Shown here: piece by piece, positions 20,564 to 29,670 of the stretch
How the letters are laid out: each line of letters begins with the position of its first letter
How positions within the stretch are numbered: the first letter of the stretch is position 1
NCBI GenBank assembly: GCA_017643215.1
Contig: JAEPNV010000002.1
Span: forward strand, 368,413-432,412
Length of the DNA: 64,000 nucleotides
Reading direction: 5' to 3'
Source: Roseibium sp.
Lineage (GTDB): Bacteria > Pseudomonadota > Alphaproteobacteria > Rhizobiales > Stappiaceae
Program-made: the position numbers and the translations under genes
The notes under the pieces: generated by a model
Database searches by the model: none
Told to the model about the DNA's origin: nothing
The model's input: the letters and a program-made list of their open reading frames with translations, nothing else

Positions 20564-23191
20564 ATGGCAGAAGAATCCCGGCAAAAGACGGCGGCCAACG
20601 TCGATGTCGACATGATGGTTGCCGAGGTGGAAACCGGCGCGCGCAACGCGGCCGGGTTCGCCGGCAAATTCATCCTCGCGCTTGCGTTCGTCTGGGCCCT
20701 GTTTCAGCTCTACGTGGCCTCGACCATTCCGTTCATTTTGACGGAAGCGTTTGGCGTCAACGTCGTGTTCAACAACCAGGAAACCCGGCAGATCCACCTG
20801 GCCTTCGGGCTGGCGCTTTCGATGCTGGCTTATCCGCTGTTCAAGCACAGCGCCCGAAACAAAGTTCCCATTTATGACTGGATTCTGGCGGTCGTTGCCG
20901 CGTCCTCCTGTCTTTATCTCCTGGTGTTCAAGGACCAAATCGCGGCCCGGGCCGGCTTGCCGACCACCGGCGATCTTATCTTTTCCACGATCGGCATGCT
21001 CAGCCTAGGCATCGCCGTCTACCGGGCGCTTGGCCTGCCGCTGGTGATCGTTGCGTCTGTTTTTGTCCTTTATGTCTTTTTCGGGGATCAGGCGTTTCTG
21101 CCGGATGCCATGCAGTGGAAAGGCGCATCCTTCGGCAAGGCGATGTGGCATTTCTGGATGCAGACCGAAGGCGTCTTCGGTGTTGCCCTTGGCGTATCCG
21201 CGTCCATGATCTTCCTGTTCGTGCTGTTCGGCTCCCTCTTGGAGCGGGCCGGGGCGGGCAACTACTTCATCAAACTGGCGTTTGCCCTCCTCGGTCACTT
21301 GCGCGGCGGGCCGGCGAAAGCCGCCGTCGTCGCCTCCGCTCTGTCCGGGGTCTATTCCGGCTCGTCGATTGCCAATGTGGTGACAACTGGAACATTCACC
21401 ATTCCGCTGATGAAACGCACCGGCTTCAAGCCGGAAAAAGCCGGCGCCGTCGAGGTGGCCTCATCGACCAACGGACAGCTGACACCGCCGGTGATGGGGG
21501 CGGCGGCCTTCCTGATCGCCGAATTCACCGGTGTTGCCTATCCAACGCTCCTCAAACACGCGCTGTTGCCCGCGGTCATTTCCTATATCGCCCTTGTTTA
21601 CATCGTCCATCTCGAAGCGCTGAAACTCGACCTGAAGGGCATGGAACGGCCGCCGGCGACCGTGACGCTCGCCCGCAAGCTCTCCGGGGTCCTGTTCGGT
21701 TTCATTGCGATGGCGCTCCTGGGCGCGGTCGTCTATTACGGTCTCGGCTGGATCAAGGTTGTCTTCCCGGGCATGACCTTCGCCACGGCGGTGGTCATGT
21801 TCCTTGGCGCTTATATGGGCCTGCTTTGGTACGCCGCGCAGCGGCCCGATCTTGAAATGGACGACCCCAACGCACCAATGGAGGTGCTGCCGCGCCCGTG
21901 GGATGTGGCGGTCACCGGCTTCCACTTCCTGCTTCCGATCGTGATTTTGCTGTGGTGCATCCTGATTGAGCGCCTGTCGCCGACCCTGTCGGCCTACTGG
22001 GCGACGGTCGGGATGATCGTGATTTTGGTGACGCAACACCCGCTCAAGGCCCTGTTCCGGCAAAGCGGCTCCATGGCCGAGGGATTGCGCCAGGGCGGAC
22101 GGGATCTCTTTGACGGTATGATCGCCGGATCGCGCAACATGATCGGCATTGGGGTCGCGACCGGTGCGGCGGGCGTCATCGTCGGCACCGTGTCTTTGAC
22201 CGGGGCGCACCAAGTGGTTGGAGAATTGGTGGAATTCCTGTCCGGCGGCAACTTGATGATCATGCTGCTCCTGGTGGCCGTCATGAGCCTGATCCTGGGG
22301 ATGGGACTGCCGACAACGGCGAACTACATGGTGGTCTCGTCCCTGATGGCGCCGGTGATTGTCAGCGTCGGGGCGCAATCCGGACTGATCGTCCCGCTGG
22401 TGGCCGTGCACCTGTTTGTGTTTTATTTCGGCATTCTGGCGGACGACACACCGCCCGTTGGTCTTGCGGCCTTCGCCGCCGCGGCAATATCCGGAGGTGA
22501 TCCGATCCGCACTGGCGTTCAGGGCTTTGCCTACGATATCCGGACGGCCTTGCTGCCGTTCCTCTTTATCTTCAACACCGAGCTGCTCTTAATTGACGTC
22601 GGTCCACTGAAAGCCGTGTTCATCTTCGTTGTCGCCGTCATTGCGATGATGCTGTTTGCTGCAGCAACCCAGGGATATTTTTTCGCCCGAAGTCGAATAT
22701 GGGAGAGCCTTGCGTTGCTGCTGATCGCTTTCACGTTGTTCCGGCCGGGCTTTTGGCTCGATTACGTCCAGCCGCCTTATGATGACCGGCCAGGCACCGA
22801 GATTGTCGAGATCGCCGGAGCCATGCCCGAAGACAGCAATCTCCGGCTTGTCGTGCGCGGCCCGGATTTCGATGATACGGACAAGATCGTCGACCTGACG
22901 CTGATGCTGCCGCTTGGCGCCGAAGCGGATGGTACGAGCCGCCTGCAGACGCTCGGCCTGACCATGTTCGAAGAAGACGGCCGGGCGATTTTGGAGGAGC
23001 CGTTCCCCGGAACGCTGTTGTTTGAGCGTCTCCAGGATTTCGACTTCTATGCTGACGCGCCGGTCGAAGTGACCAAGGTTCAACTGGACGCGGAGCGGAT
23101 GGCGAAGGAGGTCTTTTATATTCCGGCGCTGTTGCTGTTGGTGGTCATCGTCGGTCTGCAACGCCGCCGTACCGACGTTCCAGCGTTTTGA
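20564..23191 (+). CDS. TRAP transporter fused permease (DctQ-DctM) with DUF3394 C-terminus
   Basis: 875 residues with many membrane spans. The N-terminal part has the small-subunit (DctQ-like) spans, and the large part has the DctM motifs GGPAKAAVVASALSGVYSGS, then VEVASSTNGQLTPPVMGAAA and MGLPTTANYMVVSSLMAPVI. The last ~200 residues match the DUF3394 extension found in fused TAXI-TRAP permeases (a periplasmic acidic stretch and a final membrane span with RRRTD). It imports the solute bound by the upstream TAXI protein, driven by an ion gradient. Start 20564 is not strongly marked by a ribosome site. Confidence 0.92.
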   Translation: MAEESRQKTAANVDVDMMVAEVETGARNAAGFAGKFILALAFVWALFQLYVASTIPFILTEAFGVNVVFNNQETRQIHLAFGLALSMLAYPLFKHSARNKVPIYDWILAVVAASSCLYLLVFKDQIAARAGLPTTGDLIFSTIGMLSLGIAVYRALGLPLVIVASVFVLYVFFGDQAFLPDAMQWKGASFGKAMWHFWMQTEGVFGVALGVSASMIFLFVLFGSLLERAGAGNYFIKLAFALLGHLRGGPAKAAVVASALSGVYSGSSIANVVTTGTFTIPLMKRTGFKPEKAGAVEVASSTNGQLTPPVMGAAAFLIAEFTGVAYPTLLKHALLPAVISYIALVYIVHLEALKLDLKGMERPPATVTLARKLSGVLFGFIAMALLGAVVYYGLGWIKVVFPGMTFATAVVMFLGAYMGLLWYAAQRPDLEMDDPNAPMEVLPRPWDVAVTGFHFLLPIVILLWCILIERLSPTLSAYWATVGMIVILVTQHPLKALFRQSGSMAEGLRQGGRDLFDGMIAGSRNMIGIGVATGAAGVIVGTVSLTGAHQVVGELVEFLSGGNLMIMLLLVAVMSLILGMGLPTTANYMVVSSLMAPVIVSVGAQSGLIVPLVAVHLFVFYFGILADDTPPVGLAAFAAAAISGGDPIRTGVQGFAYDIRTALLPFLFIFNTELLLIDVGPLKAVFIFVVAVIAMMLFAAATQGYFFARSRIWESLALLLIAFTLFRPGFWLDYVQPPYDDRPGTEIVEIAGAMPEDSNLRLVVRGPDFDDTDKIVDLTLMLPLGAEADGTSRLQTLGLTMFEEDGRAILEEPFPGTLLFERLQDFDFYADAPVEVTKVQLDAERMAKEVFYIPALLLLVVIVGLQRRRTDVPAF

Positions 23192-23202
23192 GGATTGGGC
23201 AC

Positions 23203-23631
23203 ATGTATAAATCCATACTTGTTCCGATCGATCTCGGTGAAGCCAGTTCCTGGGAGAAGTCCTTGCCCACGGCCGTTGCGCTGGCGCGCACCTTTGGTGC
23301 TGCGCTCCATGTGGTAAGCGTTGTTCCGGATTTTGGCCGTTCGATCGTCGGGGGATACTTTCCGGAGGACTATGAGGCTGAGGCGCTCAACAAGGCAGGC
23401 GACCTGCTGAAAGCGTTTTTGGAAGACCACGCGCCGCCGGACGTGGCGATCAAGGGGCACATTGCGCACGGAACGATCTACGAGGAAATCAACAAGACGG
23501 CCGACAAACTGAAATGCGACATGATCGTGCTGGCATCGCATCGGCCGGAGTTGAAAGACTATCTCTTGGGCCCGAATGCTGCCCGTGTGGTGCGCCACGC
23601 GGACCAATCGGTGCTGGTTGTCCGCGACTGA
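23203..23631 (+). CDS. Universal stress protein (UspA family), TRAP-associated
   Basis: 142 residues from ATG 23203 (MYKSILVPIDLGEASSWEKS) with GAGGA upstream; a TTG at 23188 overlaps the permease stop. It has the UspA fold: the opening KSILVPIDLG, IVLASHRPELKDYLLGPNAA near the end, then VVRHADQSVLVVR. The C-terminal G-x-N-A-x-x-V-V-x-H stretch is the ATP-binding type of motif. In some TRAP operons a Usp (TeaD) binds the system and regulates uptake, which fits its place here. Confidence 0.85.
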   Translation: MYKSILVPIDLGEASSWEKSLPTAVALARTFGAALHVVSVVPDFGRSIVGGYFPEDYEAEALNKAGDLLKAFLEDHAPPDVAIKGHIAHGTIYEEINKTADKLKCDMIVLASHRPELKDYLLGPNAARVVRHADQSVLVVRD

Positions 23632-23785
23632 CACGCCGCGAAGTGGTGGTTCTTGAGGGCAGCGCGCTCGCACGGACCGCTCGCACAAAGGTGAAGGGGA
23701 TCGGCCTTTGTTCCGCATGGGTCTTGCCGTAGAAGGGGCGAAATGGACATGAACCGGGGTGCCTCCCCAAAGCCATGAGTGCTTG

Positions 23786-24526
23786 ATGCTTCAGGAAGTC
23801 ACGATATTGGGCGCTGTGTTTGCCGGCGTCCTGTCTTTTGTATCGCCCTGCGTTTTGCCCCTCGTTCCCCCGTATCTCGGATTTTTGGCCGGCGTATCCC
23901 TTGAGGAACTCACAGGCGAGGAAAACGACCGGGCAGGCGTGTCGCAAAAGGTGTTCTTGAGCGCGCTGGCCTTTGTCGCGGGTTTTTCCACTGTGTTTGT
24001 GATCCTTGGTGCAAGCGCCAGCCTGCTCGGTCAGTTCGTCACCCAGCATATTCAGTTTCTGGGATACATTGCCGGCGCGGCCATCATCGTGATGGGGCTG
24101 CATTTTCTCGGCGTGTTCCGGATCGGGCTCTTGTACCGGGAGGCCCGGGTCCATGTGGAGCGCAAGCCGGCCGGTTTTATCGGTGCCTATTTGATCGGGC
24201 TCGCGTTCGCCTTCGGATGGACTCCGTGCGTCGGACCCATTCTGGCGGCCATCCTGTTTGTTGCCGGATCGGAGGACACCGTTGCCCAGGGCGCGCTGCT
24301 GCTCAGCGCCTACGCGCTCGGTCTCGGCATTCCGTTTTTACTGGCGGCGATGTTTGCCGGGCCGTTCCTGCGGTTCATGGGCCGGTTCAAACAGCATATG
24401 GGCCTTGTCGAAAAGACGATGGGCGGCGTGCTGGTGCTGACCGGCGTCATGTTCCTGACCGGCCAGATGGCGGTGTTTTCCTTCTGGCTGCTTGAGACTT
24501 TCCCGGTGTTCCAGCAGATTGGCTGA
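23786..24526 (+). CDS. CcdA/DsbD-type cytochrome c biogenesis membrane protein
   Basis: 246 residues from ATG 23786 (MLQEVTILGAVFAGVLSFVS); a GTG at 23759 gives nine more residues. It is a six-span protein with the two essential Cys of the family: C22 in SFVSPCVLPLVPPYL and C148 in FGWTPCVGPILAAILFVAGS. CcdA passes electrons from cytoplasmic thioredoxin across the membrane to reduce periplasmic thiols, needed for cytochrome c maturation. It stands alone and converges with the next gene. Confidence 0.88.
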   Translation: MLQEVTILGAVFAGVLSFVSPCVLPLVPPYLGFLAGVSLEELTGEENDRAGVSQKVFLSALAFVAGFSTVFVILGASASLLGQFVTQHIQFLGYIAGAAIIVMGLHFLGVFRIGLLYREARVHVERKPAGFIGAYLIGLAFAFGWTPCVGPILAAILFVAGSEDTVAQGALLLSAYALGLGIPFLLAAMFAGPFLRFMGRFKQHMGLVEKTMGGVLVLTGVMFLTGQMAVFSFWLLETFPVFQQIG

Positions 24527-24543
24527 CCGGCGGCCACTTCACT

Positions 24544-25782
24544 CTAATTCAACGCCAGTTCTTCAGCGCTAAGAGCCTCGCCGGCAAAAAGGGCCGGATG
24601 GCACGTGGCGGTCATGTCAAGCAGTTGCAGGCAGGCCGCGGCCGCGTCGGCTGCGTTTCCGAACGGGCCGACCATGAGCTGGACCGCGTTTTCAGAAGTC
24701 TCGGCGGCAAGAAGCAAAGGCTGAAGATTGCGCATCCGTTCATCGTTTTGTTCGGCAAATCCCGCCCACGCCACAACGGCGTCGGAGCGGGTTGCATATT
24801 GCCCGACAACCGCGCCGAAATCGGACCGTTGAAGCACGGAGCCCCCGGTGCCACGCAACCGTCCGACCGCGGCCGACGGCTCCACGATTTGCGGACGGAG
24901 CGGATTGGCGGCGGGCGCCGGGCTGGCGGACTGTTGTTGCGGATCGATGGATCCGGTCGCTTCGGGCGCCGATGTGCCGGTCGGCAGAGCGACGATGCGC
25001 ACCGGCGTGCCGGCAAACGGATCGAAATCGGCCGGTTGCGGTGTTTCACGGATCGGGACCACTTCAACAGCCGCATCGCGCCCGGCAGAAGCGATCGGCT
25101 CACCCGGCGCGGAGGGGTGGGCATCCGTCCCCTCACTCATCACGGGTTTGGCTGCTTCGGGCGTCGGCATCCCGGTCACGGCCATACCGGTGTCCGGAAT
25201 GACGGGCGTGATACGGCGACTGGCATCCTCTTCAGGCGCGCGCGCGTTTTCCAGCATGTGTTCGAGAACGGCAAGACGCTGCAGATCGCGGGCCTGCTGA
25301 TCGGAATAGCTGTCGAGAACCTGGCGCATGCTGATAAACTGACGCTCAAGCATGTCGATCCGGGCGCGCAGCGCGTCCTCGGTCGGCGTGCCGGCCGGCG
25401 CATCGCGCCGTTCATGAATCCCAATGTCGAATCGCGGACCGTCGCCATCAATCGATCCGGTGACCGACACCGGGCCGTTCGGCGGCAGCGGCGTCCCGAT
25501 CGCCGCAAACCGGTCATTGAAATTTAAAGCTGGTTCTGAGAACTGGACCGATGCGAATCCGATGCTGCCGAACAAGATCGCCGCCAGAGCCCAAGCAGTC
25601 AGGGAAAGACGCTGCGGGGTCAGCGTTTCCTTCACCTTTTCTGCGATAGAAGAGGGCTGTCGGGTTTCGGGCAAAGCGGGATCTTTCTCGTCGCCGGCGA
25701 ATCTGCATGCAGGGCATCCCATTTCACCGCATTTACGGTTAATGAACAACGAATGAGAACCTGCTTCCCCCCAGAACTTCAT
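24544..25782 (-). CDS. Membrane protein with Pro-rich linker and SPOR-like C-terminus
   Basis: 412 residues from ATG 25782. A short cytoplasmic N-terminus carries a CPACRF motif, then one membrane span (LSLTAWALAAILFGSIGFAS). A coiled coil follows (LRARIDMLERQFISMRQVLD, then RDLQRLAVLEHMLENAR). After it come a Pro/Ala-rich linker and a C-terminus resembling a SPOR domain (FGAVVGQYATRSDAVVAWAG; NAVQLMVGPFGNAADAAAAC). SPOR domains bind denuded peptidoglycan at septa. The fit is moderate and by eye. It lies divergent from glmU with 58 bases between, so the two share a promoter region. Confidence 0.6.
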   Translation of the reverse strand: MKFWGEAGSHSLFINRKCGEMGCPACRFAGDEKDPALPETRQPSSIAEKVKETLTPQRLSLTAWALAAILFGSIGFASVQFSEPALNFNDRFAAIGTPLPPNGPVSVTGSIDGDGPRFDIGIHERRDAPAGTPTEDALRARIDMLERQFISMRQVLDSYSDQQARDLQRLAVLEHMLENARAPEEDASRRITPVIPDTGMAVTGMPTPEAAKPVMSEGTDAHPSAPGEPIASAGRDAAVEVVPIRETPQPADFDPFAGTPVRIVALPTGTSAPEATGSIDPQQQSASPAPAANPLRPQIVEPSAAVGRLRGTGGSVLQRSDFGAVVGQYATRSDAVVAWAGFAEQNDERMRNLQPLLLAAETSENAVQLMVGPFGNAADAAAACLQLLDMTATCHPALFAGEALSAEELALN

Positions 25783-25840
25783 ATCGCCTGAACGCACATC
25801 ACCGGCGCCGGTCAATGGCGCGTCATTCCGGAAAACCACA

Positions 25841-27193
25841 ATGCCACACCGCACCTGCCTTTCCATCGTTCTGGCCGCCGGCCTTGGAACCCGGATGCGT
25901 TCCAAATTGCCGAAAGTGCTTCACGAAATCGGCGGACTTTCGATGATCAGCCACGTCTTGAACACCGTGCAGGCTGCCGGGTCCGACGCTATCGCGGTGG
26001 TGATTGGACCGCAGATGGACGAACTGGAGACGCAACTGCGCGCCAGGGAGAATGTGGCGCCTTTTGTCCAAAATGAACGCCTTGGGACAGCGCACGCCGT
26101 TCTCGCGGCCCGGCGCGCCCTGGAAAGCGGGGCCGACGACATCCTGGTTCTGTTCGGCGACACCCCTTTGGTGACATCTGGAACGATTGCCCGCGTCCGC
26201 GAGGCTCTCAGTGCCGGCGCGGATATGGTCGTGGTCGGCTTCGAGGCGGAAAACCCTTTTGGATACGGCAGGTTGCTGATGGACGGCGATCGCCTGGCCG
26301 CGATCCGGGAAGAAAAGGACGCAAGCGCTTCTGAGCGCGTGGCCACCTTCTGCAACTCCGGCATCATGGGATTTTCCGGGGTTCATGCGCTTCGCATCCT
26401 CGATGCGATCGGCAATCAGAACACCAAGGGCGAGTATTATTTGACCGACGCGGTTGAAATCGCCAACGCGCAGAGCCTCAAAGTGGTGGCTGTCTCCGCC
26501 GAAGAGGATGAAGTCCAGGGCATCAACACCAAGGGACAACTGGCGAAGTGCGAGGCGGTGTTTCAGGCGAAAATGCGCCAGGCGGCGATGGAGAACGGCG
26601 TGACTTTGATTGCGCCCGAAACGGTTTTCTTCGCCCATGACACGCGGCTTGCCGCCGATGTCGTTGTTGAACAGAACGTCGTGTTCGCAGCCGGAGTGAG
26701 CGTGGAGGACGGCGCCAGAATTCGCGCCTTCAGCCATTTGGAAGGCGCGAAGGTCGGAGCAGGGAGCGTGGTCGGGCCTTATGCGCGCCTGCGCCCCGGC
26801 GCGACGCTCTCCGACCAGTCCCATATCGGCAATTTCGTGGAGATCAAGAACGCCACCATTGGCGTTGGCGCGAAGGTCAATCACGTGTCCTACATCGGCG
26901 ATGCCAGTGTCGGCTCCCGCAGCAATGTCGGCGCCGGTACGATCACCTGCAACTATGACGGCATCAACAAACACCGGACCGAGATCGGGGCCGGAAGTTT
27001 CGTCGGATCCAACAGCACGCTGGTGGCGCCGGTCTCGCTTGGAACAGGGGCCTATGTCGCGGCCGGGAGCGTCGTGACCGATCCGGTTCCCCGCGATGCG
27101 CTGGCCGTCGGGCGGCAGCGGCAAGTCAACAAGGAAGGCCGCGCCAAGACGCTGCGCGCGAAGCTTCAGGCACAAAAAGACAAGACCCGATAG
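25841..27193 (+). CDS. glmU: Bifunctional UDP-N-acetylglucosamine pyrophosphorylase / GlcN-1-P acetyltransferase
   Basis: 450 residues. The uridylyltransferase signature LAAGLGTRMRSKLPKVLHEI is at 11-30 and LFGDTPLVT follows. The C-terminal left-handed beta-helix has hexapeptide repeats (VEDGARIRAFSHLEGAKVGA, YVAAGSVVTDPVPRDALAVG). It makes UDP-GlcNAc for peptidoglycan and lipopolysaccharide by acetylating GlcN-1-P and then adding UMP, in the cytoplasm. GlmS, which supplies GlcN-6-P, follows 124 bases downstream. Both are full length for the family. Confidence 0.97.
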   Translation: MPHRTCLSIVLAAGLGTRMRSKLPKVLHEIGGLSMISHVLNTVQAAGSDAIAVVIGPQMDELETQLRARENVAPFVQNERLGTAHAVLAARRALESGADDILVLFGDTPLVTSGTIARVREALSAGADMVVVGFEAENPFGYGRLLMDGDRLAAIREEKDASASERVATFCNSGIMGFSGVHALRILDAIGNQNTKGEYYLTDAVEIANAQSLKVVAVSAEEDEVQGINTKGQLAKCEAVFQAKMRQAAMENGVTLIAPETVFFAHDTRLAADVVVEQNVVFAAGVSVEDGARIRAFSHLEGAKVGAGSVVGPYARLRPGATLSDQSHIGNFVEIKNATIGVGAKVNHVSYIGDASVGSRSNVGAGTITCNYDGINKHRTEIGAGSFVGSNSTLVAPVSLGTGAYVAAGSVVTDPVPRDALAVGRQRQVNKEGRAKTLRAKLQAQKDKTR

Positions 27194-27316
27194 GCGCGCT
27201 TCCATTGCGGCGGGCCAGGTTCATTGTCACCGATTGCAACAGGGATTGATTTCAAACGGCGGCGATCGCTCGTCTAAACGGGGTCCGCTGGCGGTGCGAA
27301 ACAAGGATCATGGCCG

Positions 27317-29140
27317 ATGTGCGGAATTGTCGGAATTCTCGGAACGGAAGCGGTTGCCCCGCAGCTTCTCGATGCGTTGAAGCGCCTGGAGTACCGCGGC
27401 TACGATTCGGCCGGCATCACGACCGTTAACGGCGGCGCGTTTCAAAGAAAGCGGGCCGAGGGCAAACTGCGCAATCTGGAATCGGCTCTGGCGTCCGGTC
27501 CGCTTGCAGGCAACGCCGGCATCGGCCACACAAGGTGGGCCACGCATGGCGCGCCAAACGTCCGCAACGCCCATCCGCACATCGCGGGCCGCGTTGCCGT
27601 GGTCCACAACGGGATCATCGAGAATTTTCAAGACCTTCGCAACGAGATCCTGGTCGCGGGCGGGGACCTTCAATCGGACACCGACACGGAAGTGGTCGCT
27701 CATTTGATCGACCGGAAGCTGTCGTCCGGGCTCAGCCCCAAGGAGGCTGTCGCGGAGGTTCTGCCGAAGCTGAAAGGGGCGTTCGCGCTGGCGCTTTTGT
27801 TCGAGGGTGACGAGGATCTTTTGATCGGCGCGCGAAAAGGCTCGCCCCTGGCCGTCGGGCACGGCACGGGCGAAATGTATCTTGGCTCCGATGCCATTGC
27901 CCTGTCGCCGTTCACCGACCGCATCACCTATCTGGAGGAAGGCGACTGGGCGGTCCTGACCCGAAGCGGGGTGTCCATCTTCGATTCCCAGAACAAGCCG
28001 GTATCGCGCCGCGAATCGCGCTCGGCGGTGACCGCGGGCCTCATCGACAAGGGCAATTACCGCCACTTCATGGCCAAGGAGATCCACGAGCAACCGGAAG
28101 TGCTCGGCCACACGCTGTCGCACTACATCGATCTTGGAGAAAAACGGATCCGGATCCCGGCAATCGAGGCCCTGGATTTCAAATCCCTCGACCGCATCGT
28201 TCTGTCCGCCTGCGGCACCGCCTTTTACGCCGGACTTGTCGCGAAATACTGGTTCGAAAAATACGCACGGCTGCCGGTTGAAATCGACATCGCCTCGGAG
28301 TTCAGGTATCGCGAAACGCCAATGTCGGGCCGCGACTGCGCATTGTTTATCTCGCAGTCCGGCGAAACCGCCGATACACTGGCCTCACTGCGCTATTGTA
28401 AGGCGCAGGGCGCGGTCATCGGCGCGGTGGTCAATGTGGCGGAAAGCACCATCGCGCGCGAGGCGGACGTGGTGTTTCCAACGATTGCCGGACCGGAAAT
28501 CGGTGTGGCCTCGACTAAAGCTTTCACCTGCCAATTGACGGTCCTTGCCGCCTTGGCCGTGCATGCGGGGCTCGTTCGGGGTCACATCACGGTGGACGAG
28601 GAAGCGGAACTCGTCGAGGCGCTCGCCGCCGTGCCCAATTTCGCGCTTTCGGCTTTGAAAACCGAACCGGCGATCGAAGCCATGTCCCAAACCCTCGCCA
28701 AAGCGTCCAACGCGCTTTATCTCGGGCGCGGCACGAATTTCCCCTTGGCATTGGAAGGCGCCTTGAAGCTCAAGGAGCTGTCCTACATCCACGCCGAAGG
28801 CTATGCGGCCGGCGAACTCAAGCATGGTCCGATCGCGCTGATCGACGAAACGCTGCCGGTGTTCGTCATCGCGCCGCATGACGGTATTTACGAAAAAACC
28901 GTCTCCAACATGCAGGAGGTGGCCGCCCGGGGCGGCCGGATCGTGCTCCTCACCGATGAGAATGGCGCGGACAAGGGATCGGCCGCGGCGGAGACGATCA
29001 TCCTTCCGGCCATGCATGACCTGATCACGCCGATCGTCTATGCGCTGCCGGTTCAGCTCTTGGCCTACCATACGGCGGTCTTCATGGGGACGGACGTCGA
29101 TCAACCGCGCAATCTCGCCAAATCCGTGACCGTGGAATGA
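27317..29140 (+). CDS. glmS: Glutamine-fructose-6-phosphate aminotransferase (isomerizing)
   Basis: 607 residues, complete. The protein begins Met-Cys-Gly-Ile; after Met removal Cys1 is the glutaminase nucleophile. N-terminal glutaminase residues 1-~240 include GHTRWATHGAPN. Two SIS domains follow with SACGTAFYAGLVAKYWFE and ISQSGETADTLASLRYCK, and the C-terminus ends PRNLAKSVTVE. It makes glucosamine-6-P from fructose-6-P and glutamine, the entry step to UDP-GlcNAc. The leader 27194-27316 is too short for a glmS ribozyme and has no such structure that I see. Confidence 0.97.
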   Translation: MCGIVGILGTEAVAPQLLDALKRLEYRGYDSAGITTVNGGAFQRKRAEGKLRNLESALASGPLAGNAGIGHTRWATHGAPNVRNAHPHIAGRVAVVHNGIIENFQDLRNEILVAGGDLQSDTDTEVVAHLIDRKLSSGLSPKEAVAEVLPKLKGAFALALLFEGDEDLLIGARKGSPLAVGHGTGEMYLGSDAIALSPFTDRITYLEEGDWAVLTRSGVSIFDSQNKPVSRRESRSAVTAGLIDKGNYRHFMAKEIHEQPEVLGHTLSHYIDLGEKRIRIPAIEALDFKSLDRIVLSACGTAFYAGLVAKYWFEKYARLPVEIDIASEFRYRETPMSGRDCALFISQSGETADTLASLRYCKAQGAVIGAVVNVAESTIAREADVVFPTIAGPEIGVASTKAFTCQLTVLAALAVHAGLVRGHITVDEEAELVEALAAVPNFALSALKTEPAIEAMSQTLAKASNALYLGRGTNFPLALEGALKLKELSYIHAEGYAAGELKHGPIALIDETLPVFVIAPHDGIYEKTVSNMQEVAARGGRIVLLTDENGADKGSAAAETIILPAMHDLITPIVYALPVQLLAYHTAVFMGTDVDQPRNLAKSVTVE

Positions 29141-29149
29141 GGGCTGTCC

Positions 29150-29524
29150 CTATTCGCCGGCGTTGATCGACGAGGGGCGGGAGGCGACAAAACCCGCGCA
29201 GGCCGCGATCACCAGCCCCACAACACCCAGAAGCCAGACCGGCGGGCTGGTCAGCCAGAAAAACAGGATGAAACCCGCCGTCATGCCGGCAAGCGCGAAG
29301 ATCTTTGCCCGCACCGGAATGACGCCATGATCGCGCCAGGCCTTGATGGGCGGTCCGATGGTCGGGTGGCTCAGCATCCGCGCTTCAAGTTTCGGTGAGG
29401 AGCGTGCAAAACAGGCGGCCGCCAGAATAAAAAAGATCGTCGACGGCAGGACCGGCAAAACGGCACCGACCGCGCCGACGGCCAGACAGCAGAATCCGAG
29501 CACCTTATATGTGGCACGCCGCAC
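29150..29524 (-). CDS. DUF454 (YbaN-like) inner-membrane protein
   Basis: 124 residues. The start RRATYKVLGFCCLAVGAVGA then VLPVLPSTIFFILAAACFAR is typical of DUF454, followed by SSPKLEARMLSHPTIGPPIK and AWRDHGVIPVRAKIFALAGM. Three to four membrane spans are likely. No biochemical role is established for the family. Convergent with glmS, 9 bases between stops, and divergent from DUF502. Confidence 0.82.
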   Translation of the reverse strand: MRRATYKVLGFCCLAVGAVGAVLPVLPSTIFFILAAACFARSSPKLEARMLSHPTIGPPIKAWRDHGVIPVRAKIFALAGMTAGFILFFWLTSPPVWLLGVVGLVIAACAGFVASRPSSINAGE

Positions 29525-29670
29525 GCATTGCCTCCAATTCGCGCAACACGCGCGTTCGATCGATCAAAATTAACACAGGCAAGGAATACCGCAGTGTCAT
29601 ATAGGTTCCTATGTAGGGTAAAACGGGCGATGAGACGAATGCCGACGGAACTCTGGAGCGGAATTGGCGC

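Noticed and set aside
27194..27316. Possible glmS ribozyme in the glmS leader
   Set aside because: The leader is only 123 bases, has no recognisable core, and the ribozyme is typical of Gram-positives.
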